Shown: in pieces, positions 12,001-24,300 of the stretch
Layout of the letters: each line of letters begins with the position of its first letter
How positions within the stretch are numbered: position 1 is the first letter of the stretch
Assembly (NCBI RefSeq): GCF_000002985.6
Contig: NC_003284.9
Location: forward strand, 2,480,001 to 2,544,000
Reading direction: 5' to 3'
Source: Caenorhabditis elegans
Taxonomy: Eukaryota > Nematoda > Chromadorea > Rhabditida > Rhabditidae
DNA length: 64,000 nt
Made by a program: the position numbers and the translations under genes
Notes under the pieces: generated by a model
What the model saw: only the letters and a program-made list of their open reading frames with translations
Told to the model about the DNA's origin: nothing
Databases searched by the model: none

Positions 12001-14055
12001 CTAGTTTTCTCACTTCTTGAGGTGTTTAACAATGTTATCCAATACCAATTTGATGGTTTGTCATTGCAATTTAAATTTTAAATTTAAAATCAGTCTTGGT
12101 TTTTTCAGGAAATTCCAACTTAATATATACAATCATCAGAAAAAGGAATGTATTCTACCAACTTTCCAATTTATCAACGGATGCTGCTTCCATCGCGAAA
12201 ACCTTATCAGGACGAAAAAGTAAATGTAAGTAAAATATTTCATTATTCGGATTAACCCTTTAAAAAATGTGTTGCAGCTGCTAATCGTGACGAGATGGTA
12301 GATCAGCTGAAGTCCCCAACCTCTACCGCTCCACCGGAAATCCCAGCAGCTGATGCTCCCGCAGCACAGACATTAGGAGGAGGTAGAGCATATTATTTCA
12401 TGTTTGAATTATAAATGTCAACTAATTTTCAGTGAGCACAACGACGGGACTTGCAGCAACGCCAGCTCTTGCTTCCATGACAGGAAATGTTGGAAACTGG
12501 GAAGAACGGCCGGAGTCTTCGCAAGATAGTAAGTGGCAAATGTTTAGAAAATATATTTGAAATCATTTAAGTGATGCTAAAATGTCCAAATATCATTGTA
12601 GTGTTATAAAAATGGTAAAATTTTACCCAAAAAAACTTTGATACTAATTTTTTAGGCAACTTCTAGAGTTGAATCTGAACCACATTTCGCAAAAATTTGG
12701 CGACTTACCAAAACTTTAACTCATAAGTTTTGAAAATCTGAAAATGTTTTCTTATGTTGGCCGAATGTATTTAAACTGAATCCCAACTCACAATACTGCT
12801 TGAAAAATTTTAAATTCCAATAAAAAAAAATTTTGTAGACGAGTGGATAGCAACACAAGAATGGGCCGATGCATGGAAGTCGAAACTTCCTCTGCAGACT
12901 ATCATGAGATTGCTCCAAGTGTTGGTGCCGCAAGTTGAAAAAATTTGCATCGATAAGTGAGTTATTAATTTTGAAACAATTTAACTACATAGCATTTCAA
13001 TGTAAATGTAAAAAACAATGTAAAAATGATAAATAAAACGACAACGGTTAGTCAAAGTTGAGAATACTATCTGAGGATATACGCTAGATACTTCATATAT
13101 ATAATTATTAAATTTATTTTCCTAAAATGAAATTCAATATTTACAGAGGCCTCACCGATGAGAGCGAGATTCTGAAATTCCTTCAACATGGAACTCTTGT
13201 GGGACTTCTTCCAGTACCACACCCAATTGTAATCAGAAGATATCAAACGAATATTGGCACAAATCACTGGTTCCGCATCTACATGTGGGGAGTCATTTAT
13301 CTCAAGTAAGATTTTGGGCTGGATGGTCTATAATAGGAGCAAAACGTCTGGACTGAAAATGTGCCGAAATGAACGAGTTTCGTAATGAGACTTCACAAAA
13401 AATTATTAAAAATTTGTTTTGGCAGTTCAAAATTTACTAATTCTAGCTGAAATCGTAAATTTTGCCCATTTCACAGTGGTGCAGCCGTCCGAAGTTGACT
13501 TTTTCTAATTTTTCATATTTTCCGGCATATTTTGAAAGTTTATCTCAAGTTATTTCTTTGATTAAGGCACATTTAAAGGTAAACCATATTCAACACAACA
13601 TTTTGAATCGTCATAAAAAAATTTCCGAAAACTTGTTGAGAAGTTTCATTACAAAATTCGTACATTTGAACACACTTCTAATCTATACTAGGGCTTCCAT
13701 GTAGGCGCCAAAACGCTTGCCGCGCACGCCTGCCTTGCGAGCCGCGCATCCTGCATAGTGTGGCCCGGAACCCAAAAAATGTCGGCCGCGTCGAAAGAAC
13801 CACTCTTCGCACAATATGGTGTGAAAACCAGGCTTTTGATTTCACGCCATGGTGCATCAGGAGGCAGTCGTCAGGACCTGAAACCGCGCCTGGCTCCCAT
13901 GGAAGGCCTAGTCAATACCTTCTAAGTACCCAAAAACCAATACTCTTCTTTTAAGAAGATATTTCGCAACATCACATGTCCACTTTTTCAGACACACACA
14001 ACCCCCAATTTGGTACGACACCGATGTGAAACTTTTCGAGGTTCAACGAGCGTGA
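9090..14055 (+). CDS. hid-1: HID-1, peripheral membrane protein of Golgi and dense-core vesicle traffic
   Basis: The fifteen-exon model is 9090..9158, 9371..9559, 9608..9793, 9841..10009, 10297..10475, 10531..10873, 10922..11073, 11739..11817, 11891..12055, 12109..12225, 12278..12382, 12433..12528, 12839..12956, 13147..13305, 13992..14055. It gives 729 residues with every phase closing. The protein matches the conserved HID1 family along its whole length: DDETFWDQAWW, the NLATLVYKTVEKL block, SCEYIWEAGVG, ILKLLLTCFAELIY, SLLNIVCAYDPVGYG and the C-terminal WYDTDVKLFEVQR. The human protein is about 790 residues, so this copy is complete. It starts MGAQGS, with Gly2 placed for N-myristoylation, fitting its known peripheral association with medial and trans Golgi. 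Known role (established): high-temperature dauer formation and neuropeptide sorting into dense-core vesicles. Residues from exons 11-12 are Ser/Thr/Ala/Pro-rich and weakly conserved. The last intron carries two repeats. Confidence 0.96.
9313..9345. repeat. Fragment of dispersed repeat family E in hid-1 intron 1
   Basis: TTTTGGGCCAGGTATGCCAC and the following ACAAGTACCC match the end of longer copies at about 16950-17060, 30597-30755, 32505-32672 and 35797-35970. It ends about 25 bases before the exon 2 acceptor. Confidence 0.6.
11180..11715. repeat. Dispersed palindromic repeat, family A, in hid-1 intron 7
   Basis: The intron between 11074 and 11738 is almost filled by this copy. The left arm has ACTTCTCAAGAAATATCCG and the right arm TTTTGAGGAGTCTCATTATG. 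Boundaries are approximate. Confidence 0.6.
13340..13690. repeat. Dispersed palindromic repeat, family A, in last hid-1 intron
   Basis: The left arm has AACGAGTTTCGTAATGAGAC and the right arm GAAGTTTCATTACAAAATTC. It directly abuts the family-D element that follows. Confidence 0.65.
13688..13925. repeat. Dispersed GC-rich element, family D, in last hid-1 intron
   Basis: The element starts AGGGCTTCCATGTAGGCGCC and ends with the near-inverse CCCATGGAAGGCCTAG, so it has short inverted ends. A second full copy lies at about 30755-31025 and a fragment at about 46998-47080. It is much GC-richer than the introns it sits in. It creates spurious open frames such as the one at 13760-13954. Confidence 0.75.
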
Positions 14056-16419
14056 ACAATCTAGAACATGTGTCACTTTATGAATATCGCTTGTGCATTA
14101 TCCTGCATTTCGCATATCTTCTTTATGTTGTGCATGTGAAGTTTTTCTTGTTTTCTTCCTCTCATTCTCATCCCCATTTTTTTTTCAATACCACATCAAA
14201 CAAGCGTTCGAGCTTCGTATATCTGTGTTCACGTAAATTGATTCTCTCTTTTTTCATTCAGCATTTTCTGTTTTAAAATTTTTGAAATTTTAGATCTCTG
14301 AATGTTTCTTGTGAAAAAAATGAAGTAAAAACCTTATTTATATTCATATTCAAAAGGCATAATATCACTGGTCTTTTGACAAAGGACGTAAGAAAAAAGT
14401 ACGCTGTCCTAATGTTCCCGGCCGAAAACTCAATTTGCGTTTCACAAAAAAAAAGTGAACCACTGCCGGAAAATGATGTATTGAAGCTACCGGCTAACTG
14501 AATTCTCTATTCTAACAAAATTTTGAATATGCTGCTTTTTGTGGAAAATCAGTTTCTGTCATGAGAAGAACTATGCATTATTGTGTATAATTGAAGATGG
14601 TGCATCGTCAAAGGGGGTTAGTCTAAATACATTTATGTATAATAGTTTAAAACTAACGAGAACCACAGTTTTAACTTTTAAAATAGAGTAACGGCAATGA
14701 GGGGATATTGTTTGAATAAAACCACTCCTATGGTGCCAAAATTACCAAATATAACAGCGCGGTTCTTACTACACTGCTGAAAACTTTGGTAGCCGATGTG
14801 CAACATCTTCGATCTTGTCTTAAATTGAATGATATATAATGATTTTTAAGACTGCTCCGTTTTTGTGCTACGCCAGTGATACAATTTTCTCGCACGTAGC
14901 AAATACCACCCTGTGATAACATAGTAAAAAAAATTTTTTTAATTTTGAAAAAAGTTCAGTTTTCACAAATTTTATGAATGTTTATACAACTCGTTGAAAA
15001 AACACAGTTTTTTTTTCAAAAAAACTTCAAATTTTCCGAATCATCTAGTTCCAGGTTGTATGAAATTTTAGGATTTGATTCTAGTATGTAGATCACTTGG
15101 TTTTCAATAATTTAAAGCTTATAATAAACTAAGGAGTTTATGATAAACTAGTGAGAAATTTCAATTTTTACAAGAAGTTAAAGGCGTAGTGGGGATTTTG
15201 TCTGAACACTCTCTTTCTTATATATACATTATTATTTAAGTTTTTGGAAAATTGTCAAAGTTTGAAAAAATATGAGTCCAGAGCATTATCGCATGCTTCG
15301 ACTTCTAGAATGTTTTAAGACAAAATATTAAAACAAAATTAAAGTATAAAAATCGTAGAAAAAAGTTTTTGGCCGACTTCCAAAATTTGGAGTGGTAAAA
15401 ACTGAGTAATTGTCACTGTCTGACGGTAAATACGAAATTTCCAAATTTTTTTCAAAATTATCCCCCCACTTTCAGTAGTCAACCTTTAAAAAAATCCTTA
15501 ACTATAATAAAATGAAAGTTCGATGACTCACAGCTGTTATTTACAATACAATTTTACTGATAATTTTATTATAGCATTAGTGAATCACTATTATGATTGT
15601 ATTTATGAGGACGATAAGAATAATAACAAAAACTATTAAGTATCTTCTTTTCTGTTTCAAAGTTTCTCAGAGCAATCATATTTCACTGGCTCCCAGGATA
15701 CAATTTTTTCTTTCAAGTTTTTAACTGTTTTGCTTTTTTTTTTTAATTAAACTTTAAAGTCTCTCAATCTTTCATTCCAATGCCAATGGGATAAGGTCAC
15801 TTGCGGAAGAAGTGGTATACGCCCTGATCACTCAGATCTTTTCCTTCGCTGCCATCAGTACTTGAAGACAACGGTCAATTACTTACTCGAAGTTGCGTGC
15901 GTGTGGGAGATATCAAGTGTATGATTGATAAATTGTGTCCCAGGCGAGTATAGTGATCGAGTAAGCGAAAGCACGAAAGAGAGAGAGATAGAGAGAGAGA
16001 CATAGAGGGTGGGAAAGAGAGGCAGTAAGAGTACGACCCGGGAATGGGAGGATGACAAAGAGACGGTTCATGCGAGTGACGAGAACCTCGTATATCATAC
16101 AAATCGACGGAGCGCGCAGACAATTGGCAAACTAACCCCGCCCCCAATTCTCCCTCTACCCCTAACCCCGCGACTATTTGGCACATACATAGCGCGCGCA
16201 ACGGGAAAAAGAGAAGAGAGAAACGAAGAAAGGAGGAGGCGAACCCCCAACTGCCCTGCCGTTCATAACCTTTTTCGAGAAGTGTCAGCTTTTTTTGACA
16301 TCTTCATCTATCTATCTCAACCGGGTTTTTCAACTCCTCCTTCATCTAGCCGCGTCTTCTTCATTCTTACTTTTTTTTTTTCGTAACTGTTGATATTCGT
16401 TACCTTCTCAGATTCTTCA
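14056..16419. other. Intergenic region hid-1 to Rab gene
   Basis: The hid-1 3' UTR is followed by one or two copies of repeat family B (about 14685-15480, with phrases such as GGTGCCAAAATTACCAAATA and CCGACTTCCAAAA). A (GA)n stretch at about 15977-16010 and C/T-rich sequence follow, probably the promoter and 5' UTR of the Rab gene. The 125-codon open frame at 16009-16386 is compositionally biased and was not accepted as a gene. Confidence 0.5.
15977..16010. repeat. (GA)n-rich microsatellite upstream of the Rab gene
   Basis: AGAGAGAGAGATAGAGAGAG and flanking purines lie about 410 bases before the Rab ATG. GA-rich tracts are common in C. elegans promoters; whether this one is functional is not shown. 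Confidence 0.7.
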
Positions 16420-19400
16420 ATGAGCTACAATCATCTTTTCAAGGTATGACTACTGTAAATTTTTTTTAGAATCGTAGGGCAAAGTAGGGAAACTATACAT
16501 ATACGTTAGTCACTCTTCCTCCTGCATCCGAATTTTACGATTTCACGCCTCATACACTGTTTTGTATGTATTTGTATGTATGTACAAAGTAATTGTAGTG
16601 AAGATATATGTGGATCCTTTAACACACGCCTAACTGATTTAGCACGTCAACAATGCGGGTAATTCTTAGACGCGGTGGAGTAGAAATATGAACAAATTAT
16701 GCTGCAGACCTTCTCCCTAGGGACCAAACTTGTGAATAGCATTTTACTTTTTCTCATATACTAAGTGAGTTCTCATGTTCTACCTCGTTTCAAAAAATGC
16801 TAATAACGGGTTGAAATTGTATGGCGGACGCAGAATATAGTTGAGTTACCAAAATTTTCGGTACTTGTGTAATATACATAGCCCAGATTTTACGTTATTC
16901 TTTTTCTCTATATTTGACGTAGGATTAGTGGTTTTGGATGCCTAAAAAATTAATAAAATTTTAAAATTTCACGTTCAACTACATAAAACAACAGTTTATA
17001 ACAAAATGAATGGAAAAAGTATTGGAAAATGTTTTTGGGTTAGGTACACTACACAAGCACTAACATTTCATCATTGGCTAACTTACATGTGTATGCCAAA
17101 TGCGCGTACACAAGTATTTGTAATATAATTAAACTTTGAATATGATTGAACATGCCAGCTAATCAATTTGATTGCAGATTGTTGTGGTTGGAGATCACAA
17201 TTGCGGGAAATCATGCATATTGCTGCGATTCGCTGAGAACAGTTTTCGCATGGATCATATCAGTACATTAGGAGTCGATTTTAAATTGAAAACTATCAAG
17301 TTGGGACGGGATAAGGTAAGCGAGACGTTGAAGACATTGTCCTTCGTTTCTTACTACATATTTACTTTTCCTGTTTACCTAGGGTTTTCGCTCCTGTATG
17401 TATTACTTTATTATACTGAGTTTCACCACAAATTTTGACAGGAAGTTTTTTTTGAAATTTTTCTTATCTGAAAAAGAAAAAAATTTCTCCCACGCAAACA
17501 AATGGTTTGATAATTCACCAATTCCTGATAACAATCTTTCTGGTCAGCAAGTACAACTATGCTCATTGATTGCAGATCCGATTAGAACTATGGGATACCG
17601 CTGGAATGGAACGGTATAGGACTATATACAATTCTTACTATCACTCAGCGCACGGAGTGATGTGTGTCTACGATATGACAAATGAAAAATCGTTCGAAAA
17701 TCTGGAGAAATATTGGCTGAAAGAGATCAAACAACACGCTCCACCAAATGCCGTATTGATGTTAGTTGGCAACAAGGCAGATATGGATCAGGAACGGAAG
17801 GTGAGCCATTCGGATTTTTGGTACCTTGGCGATTTGTCATTCGATGGCCATCTGGCGAGGGAACACATTTATTCAAAGCATATACCACGTGTTGCCGTTT
17901 TTTGGAGTGGAGGAAATATTGGAATTAGATGCGATGCGTAGGTGCAACAACTACAAGTCCTCTGCCTCCTTCTTCAGCTATCCTATTAGCCCGAATTAGA
18001 CAGAGGTCAACCTCACTCTGAGGGGGGGCTTCCCATCACCACCTCCTCTATTCTTCTTTCAACAAACCGATTCAATTTATGTGTATGTACATTCAAATAC
18101 GCATAGTAGTGTTGTATCAGAGTAAACATGGGGGACCTCACCGGTCGTACAGTAATATTGCGCTGGCCACACAACATGGTCTTCTGAATTGTGAAACAAG
18201 CGATGAGCGGCCGGCTGGGAGCATGAAATGAAGAAAAATAAAAAATTCTGCTTCGGAAATTTTTTTGGGGAAACAGTGAAAATGTTTATGGTGCCAAAAT
18301 TACCATAGTACAAATTTTCAAAAAAATTTTTTTTTTTTGATAGTCAAAAAGTGGCAATTGTTGTGTTTTTACCACTTTTGAAAAAACTGCAGCACTGTCG
18401 CATGTTCGAATCAATACATTGTTTAAGTATCGATATTAAAAACATGTGTATATCAAAAAAAGTAGTTTTTTTTTTTTTTTTTTGATCGACGGCTTCCAAA
18501 AAAGTGGCAAAAACTGAGTAATTACCTCTATTTGAAATAAAGAAACAATGAAATCAAAAAATGTCGGCTCTACTTTAAATTTGAATTTTAAACTTGAAAA
18601 TTTCAACTTGAAACAGTGTTTTTAATTTTAAAAGAAGTAATATTGCCACTTTTGAACAGCTTATATGTAACGCCACACAATTTTTCATCAACAAAAAAAG
18701 CTGACCAATCTGTCGGACTTAATCTATCAATTTTATGACTCTGTGCAGCTAGATTCGAGAATGGGAAAGAAAGCTGGTTTGCTGCCAAATCTGTCGGGTG
18801 CTTTTTTTGTTTCGTGCAACCAATTAGAAGGGTTGTTCATTTCTGGCTCGACCACCATCCATCTTTTTCCAGTGACCACAATAGGAGCTGCGCGGGTCGT
18901 TTTGTTTTTCGAGCCGCCACGAAAGCCTCACGCACTTTTTCGCATTCATCGTGGTTGCCAAATCGGCGAGCACCCTTCATTAAAACATTACAATAAAAGT
19001 TGTTCATAAGTTGTTACTACAAATCGGAATGTGCAAAAGCACTGTTACACATTATTTATGTATTGACTGAAGAAATGTGTTGAGAGAAGTGAAGCGTCCA
19101 AACAACTTGATTGAGTTACATTCTATCACTATTGAATCGGTTGAAGAGAAAGAAAACGCGAAAGGGAATTGGTGAAGCCTGCCTACTTAACCGCAGCCAT
19201 TATGCGTTGTAATTATCGGATTTTTTGCAGTTTACTATTCCCGCTAATAGGCGCGATGCTGGTGTGTAGTTGGAAAAACAACACTTATAATTTTCAGGTT
19301 GACTTCGATCGCGCTGAGAAGCTGGCTTCCCGACTAGGAGTCTCACTGTATGAAGTGTCTGCAAAAACTGGTACGTTTTCTTTCATTTCGAAAAAAAATA

Positions 19401-20650
19401 ATGAAAAAAAAATAAAGGGGTTAACTTTCCGAGTATATTTTAATTTAAAAAGTATAAAATTAAGATTTTCACACATATTTTGATGAAACTATGGTTTAAA
19501 ACATTTTTGAAGGTGGAATAGTGCCAGATATTCTTGTAAGACTTTTCAACAACTTTTTGAAAAAACTTTCATTAGCAGTCAAAATGTGTCAATTACTGAG
19601 GCTTTGCCATTTTTTTTGCAATCTAAGTAGATCATAAAATTTGAAGGAAGAAATTTTATTTGATCGACACAAAGTGGTAAAACCGGAGACTCCCAATTTT
19701 CCAAAAATCATATAAAATTTGGAATTTTTCATTGAATTTTTACTATGATATTTGGTCATTGTTGTTTTCCCCTGGCACCCTTATAACGAGATGAATTGAT
19801 CTGTGTAAAAATTTCAAATATTTTTCAATTAAAAAAAAAACGGTATAAAACCCTCAGCGAATCTACAAAATTGTCCATTCCCATATGATAACTTAACTTT
19901 TTAAAATAGAAATAAACGTAGAAAAACATTAAAAAAATTACTTGATTAATTTGAAAATTACGTTTAATTTCATTGCAAAGCTCGAAAAAAAATTCAAAAA
20001 TTGATCGAAAGATGGCATTTTCCGGAAATATTCATTTGGCAAATTCTTTTGGCAATTGGCAAGTTTTAGACAGTTTTTAAGTTTTTGTAAGTTTTGAAAA
20101 TTTTAAATGAATTTAAATGTTATTTTTAGACTAATCAAGTATTTTTTAATGTATTTCTACATTTATTTTGTTTTTAAAAGTTGACTTACTATTATGGTCT
20201 ACTTATGTTGCGATAATAAATAATCAAACATTGTAGGGATTTGAACATGCCAAAGTCCTATAGTTTTCTCAGAAAGTGATTTTTTTTAAATTTTCTCACT
20301 GGCACTTTTCCGCCTCTAGAACGTGAGAACAAACACGGAAACTTGAAGATTTATTTTTTCCACACTGATTGTCGTTTTCCAGGGATAAACTGCGAAGAAG
20401 CATTTCACACTTTGACAGCTGCAATGAGAGAACGAATAACGGCTGGCAGTATGCATTCGGATGAGTCGGATGACAACGAGGTTAGTAAGACAGACAATAT
20501 CCGGATGCAATTTATATGCTAATTATCTTTCAATAAATATGCCATTTTTAGGAGTTTTCATCGGCCTTCCACGTTGACGGAGTCATCAAAAGCGATAAAG
20601 GGAAGTTCACATCATGCTGTGCAAGTGCTCCGGAACCCGCCTTTGTCTGA
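16420..20650 (+). CDS. Atypical Rab-family small GTPase
   Basis: The six-exon model is 16420..16443, 17178..17315, 17576..17800, 19298..19370, 20383..20480, 20552..20650, giving 218 residues with all phases closing. All G motifs are visible: P-loop GDHNCGKS (13-20), switch I Thr in STLGVDF (37-43), G3 DTAGMERY (61-68), NKAD (120-123) and SAK (150-152). The fold and RabF-like stretches place it among Rabs near the Rab1/8/10/35 group; I cannot assign a subfamily. Two oddities stand out. The catalytic Gln after DTAG is Met65, predicting slow intrinsic GTP hydrolysis. The usual C-terminal double cysteine is internal (C208-C209), followed by nine residues (ASAPEPAFV), so standard geranylgeranylation is unlikely unless an alternative 3' exon exists. 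Exon 1 codes only eight residues and is followed by a 734-nt intron. Reading past the exon 3 donor at 17801 would give a truncated form ending at 17941. Confidence 0.88.
18285..18560. repeat. Dispersed repeat family B in Rab intron 3
   Basis: The phrases GGTGCCAAAATTACCATAG, AAAAAGTGGCAATTGTTG and GGCTTCCAAAAAAGTGGCAA recur in many copies: about 14685-15480, 19490-19770, 23320-23620, 27940-28165, 38110-38430, 41540-42010, 46910-47190, 49140-49465, 51571-51900, 53230-53535 and 54000-54580. Intact copies begin near GGTGGAGTAGCG. Boundaries are approximate. Confidence 0.65.
19490..19770. repeat. Dispersed repeat family B in Rab intron 4
   Basis: This copy has AGGTGGAATAGTGCCAGAT at its left and the phrase AATTACTGAGGCTTTGCCA inside. 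The remainder of this 1-kb intron is AT-rich without recognisable features. Confidence 0.55.
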
Positions 20651-21360
20651 TTTAAACCTTGACTTAAACATATCATTCATTTAGTCATTCATCACAATCT
20701 CGATAAAACACTTCGATCATTTGATAATCTTTTTTTTTAAACGTGCTTTAATTATTTTTAAGTGTGCTTGTCAAAACCATTTCAAGGTGCTCTGCCGTTA
20801 TGTGGTGCAATTAAAAAACCCCCTTAACATTTGTATGCTTCTTACTTGTTAGCACAATATTTTTTCCCTCATCATCTTTTTTTACATTGGTCATTTGCAC
20901 TTTCATGACGTCATTGGAACGTCACTATGTTTTATCTTGAATTCTCCAATTTCGGGTATTAAGTTTAAATTTACTATTATGATTGATAAATTGTAATTTT
21001 CAAATATTTATTTTTATACAATTCACAGAGAGAAAAAAGAGAGATGGAATATATGGATATGAGGTTGCAGCATACGATACGAAAAAATATTACTTTTGGA
21101 ATGTGTTGTACAACGCAGTAATAGCTACAATTAATCATGAGAAATTGGAAAAATGTGCATATATTGAGATGGGTAGAAATTTTTTTTAATTGAATAATAG
21201 AAATCGATTTTCTTTTGAACATTGAATTGAATTAATTACTCGAAAAGGTTGCACGCTTTCAACTTATTAACAGAGCAAAAAATGTCATTTACATACAAAG
21301 CGATACATAGAAACAAAATTAGAACTTATGAAAACAAAAATCTCGTCTAAACTTTTATTT
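20651..21360. other. Convergent 3' ends of Rab gene and pseudokinase gene
   Basis: Two genes meet tail to tail. A palindromic TGACGTCA lies at 20906-20913. TTTATT near 21353 on the plus strand is a poly(A) signal (AATAAA) for the minus-strand gene. No further exon is supported; short frames at 20977-21222 are AT-driven. Confidence 0.5.
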
Positions 21361-24300
21361 TCAATTGTCCGAACCCAACCCAGAAGAACCAGATCCAGAA
21401 GTTGACTGTCGTCGAAAACGTTTCACAATTCTCCGGTATCCAGAGGTTAGAACTCTTATTGAACCTCTACGGAAGCGAGTCATTGCGGATGCACGTCCAC
21501 CGTCATTTCTGTAGACAAGAGAGAAGAAACGGAGATTGAATTGATCCTCTGCGCCATCTGAAACGACATAGCAACATTAAATAAGAAAATTATTGAAACC
21601 CATTCTTATGATGCTAAAATGATCAAATACCATAACAAATTTTTTCTAAAAAATTTTGAACATTTTTCAAGAGGTAGTGAAACTCACTATGTTGGCCACT
21701 TTTCAATAAATCTAAAGCAATGTAACTGGTTTGAACCTATAATATATAATTAGAACATACAACCAATTTTCCAAAATATTTTGAAACGTTTCGTTGTATA
21801 GCTAAACAATGCTCTCGACATTTTTGGTTTAAAATTAGAAATCTTTGCTGCAGACGAATTGTGTTTGAAAACAATTAGAAACTTGAAATTACGGTAGTCG
21901 ACAAAAAAATATTTTTCGGAATGTTGTTAAAGGTGGAGTAACTGATAAATGGTCATTTTAGCAATTTTAGCCATTTTTAGCAATTTGATTTTTAATAATT
22001 TTCCCCACTATTAATTCTGAAACTCTGTTTGAGCCATTAAACTTCAAACATTTTTTTTAAATCAGAATTTCTATTATTATCTAAATTCCAACTCACAATA
22101 AATCACTTCTTCACTCTCCACAGCTTCTGCAATCAGCTTATAAAGACACTTATCCTCGTCGTGATTCAAAGCATCAGTTCCAGCTCTTCGACATCGCATG
22201 CAAATTTTTATCTGAAAATCATACAGATTTTAAAACTACCCAAACAAAACACTCTCACCGCCAGATTTTCCCAGACACGTTCGGCTTCCTTTTTGCAATA
22301 GTAGAGCTGAACTTGCTGTTTGTTCGTGAACTTTGGCATGTTTCGAGCAACTTCAATCTCGGTGTTTTCTCTGCGGAAGTTCTGAAGAAAAAAAACCATA
22401 AGATGACAAAAATAATTATATCCTACCATAAGTGCGTAATCTCCAAAATCCGAATCAACTACAGTATCTTGATGTGATCGGAAGCGCTTGATCGTCTGAC
22501 CCAAACGGCTTTTTATTATGCGATTGAAAATTGACGAAGAGGCAATTTCATCTTTTGCTGGAATGACGATTCTCAAGCACATGCTTCCGTCTCTCTGAAA
22601 ATATCAGTTTCGTTCTCATCGTAATTCGTAAATAAAAAAACATACCAGTTTGCATTTCTCAATGCGAGTGATGTCATTGTCCCACTCCTTACGGACGTTT
22701 TCCATTGCAAACTGGAAAATATTTCTGTTTTTTTGAACACCATTTAAAAATTTGTGCACAAACCACTGCAAACTTTTTGTGATATTTTTTTGGCACAGGT
22801 TCAGTCAAGACTTGTTGCTCTCCAGAGACAGCTGGCTCTTCTGGATGATCTGATGCTACACTTTTGTAGCCCTCATCTAAGGTTTCGATGGAGATTTCTG
22901 AGCCGTCTCTCTGAACTGTGCTCTTTTCCAGGGACTCTGCCGGAATGAATCTATCAACTACTGGCAACTCTCTAATGAGATCTTCATGACATGAAATCTG
23001 GAATACTATTATAGTAGCTAATGCTGTTTTGAAATGGTTTTTTTTAATCTTACAAAATAGTTCCAAACTAGGTCAGAAGTCATCCAATCATCTTCAATTA
23101 AAGATTTAAGTGACATGCGTTCAGATGGGTTTACATGAATCAGCTGTTCCACTAGCGATTGAATTTTGTCACTGGCAAGAACGGGGGAACCTAGGATACC
23201 AGCTTGAATACTTTCCATCATAGTGTTGCGGCTTTCCAAAATGAACGGACAAGATCCAGTAGCCATAACAAAAATGCACACACCCAAACTCTGAATAAAT
23301 GGGGATTTTGTTTAAGTACATTTATTACACTCCAAACATTTTTTAGATTTCTTAAGAATTTCCAGTCAAAGTTTTGGCAAGGTGCTGATTTTGAACTTTT
23401 AAGAAAATCCAGAATGTCTTTACACGAGCAATTTAAACTAATATAAAGTTGAATATTGTAGAACTTTTTTTTTGGTTGACTTCCAAAAATATAACTGGCA
23501 AAATCTAAGTAATTGTCACTTTTTGACAGTTGTTAAAAAACTTCCCAAGTTTTTTTAAAAGTGTAACTTTGATATTTGGTCCTTTTAGCACTATAAGAGT
23601 AGTTTTTACCCATAAATCGCATTCAGAAGTCACTTCTGATAACTGATTGTGCAATTCTGGAGCAATAAATGGAAGAATGTGCAGTGGTGTTTGGCTGAAT
23701 GGGAGCCAGTTCAAAAATTGGGAGCTTTCAATATCCGAAATTTTGACCATATTTTCTTGCAAGAAAATATTCTTTGTCTGCAAAATCGTTGACCTATTGC
23801 GTATATCACTAATTTTTCCGAGTTTCTTACATGAAGCGTCCCATGGCAAAGATTTTGTGCATGCAAATATTCGAGAGCTCTTGTGGCTTGTACCAATACA
23901 AGCTTAGTCTGGGACTCGTCGTACTTGCCTTTGTCCAAAATGTCGTCTGAAAAGATTAACATTTAGAGAATGAAAAGATACAATAGTAGAAAGTAATCCT
24001 ACTATTCGTTCGATCAATTTTTTCGAAGTACACACGTTTTTCTGCAACTAATCAATGTTACTCACTAACTCTATTTTTGAAAAGTACATTATAGTGGTGG
24101 AGTAGCGAAAATGTTGAAACTTTTTGATACATGCCTTACCGTGTAAAGTCCAAGAATGGAACTCCATTACTTTATACACTATATCTTGAAAATGAGAAAC
24201 CTGAAAAAAAAAACAATAAGTACAAAAATTTCAAATATCAGTCACCGAGAAAGTCTGTACAATAGCCGGATGCTCGATAGAAATTATTTTCTGAAGAGTG

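Noticed and set aside
16009-16386. 125-codon plus-strand frame upstream of the Rab gene
   Set aside because: It is built on a GA-rich tract and a C-rich stretch in a promoter-like region, has no domain, and sits directly before the Rab first exon.
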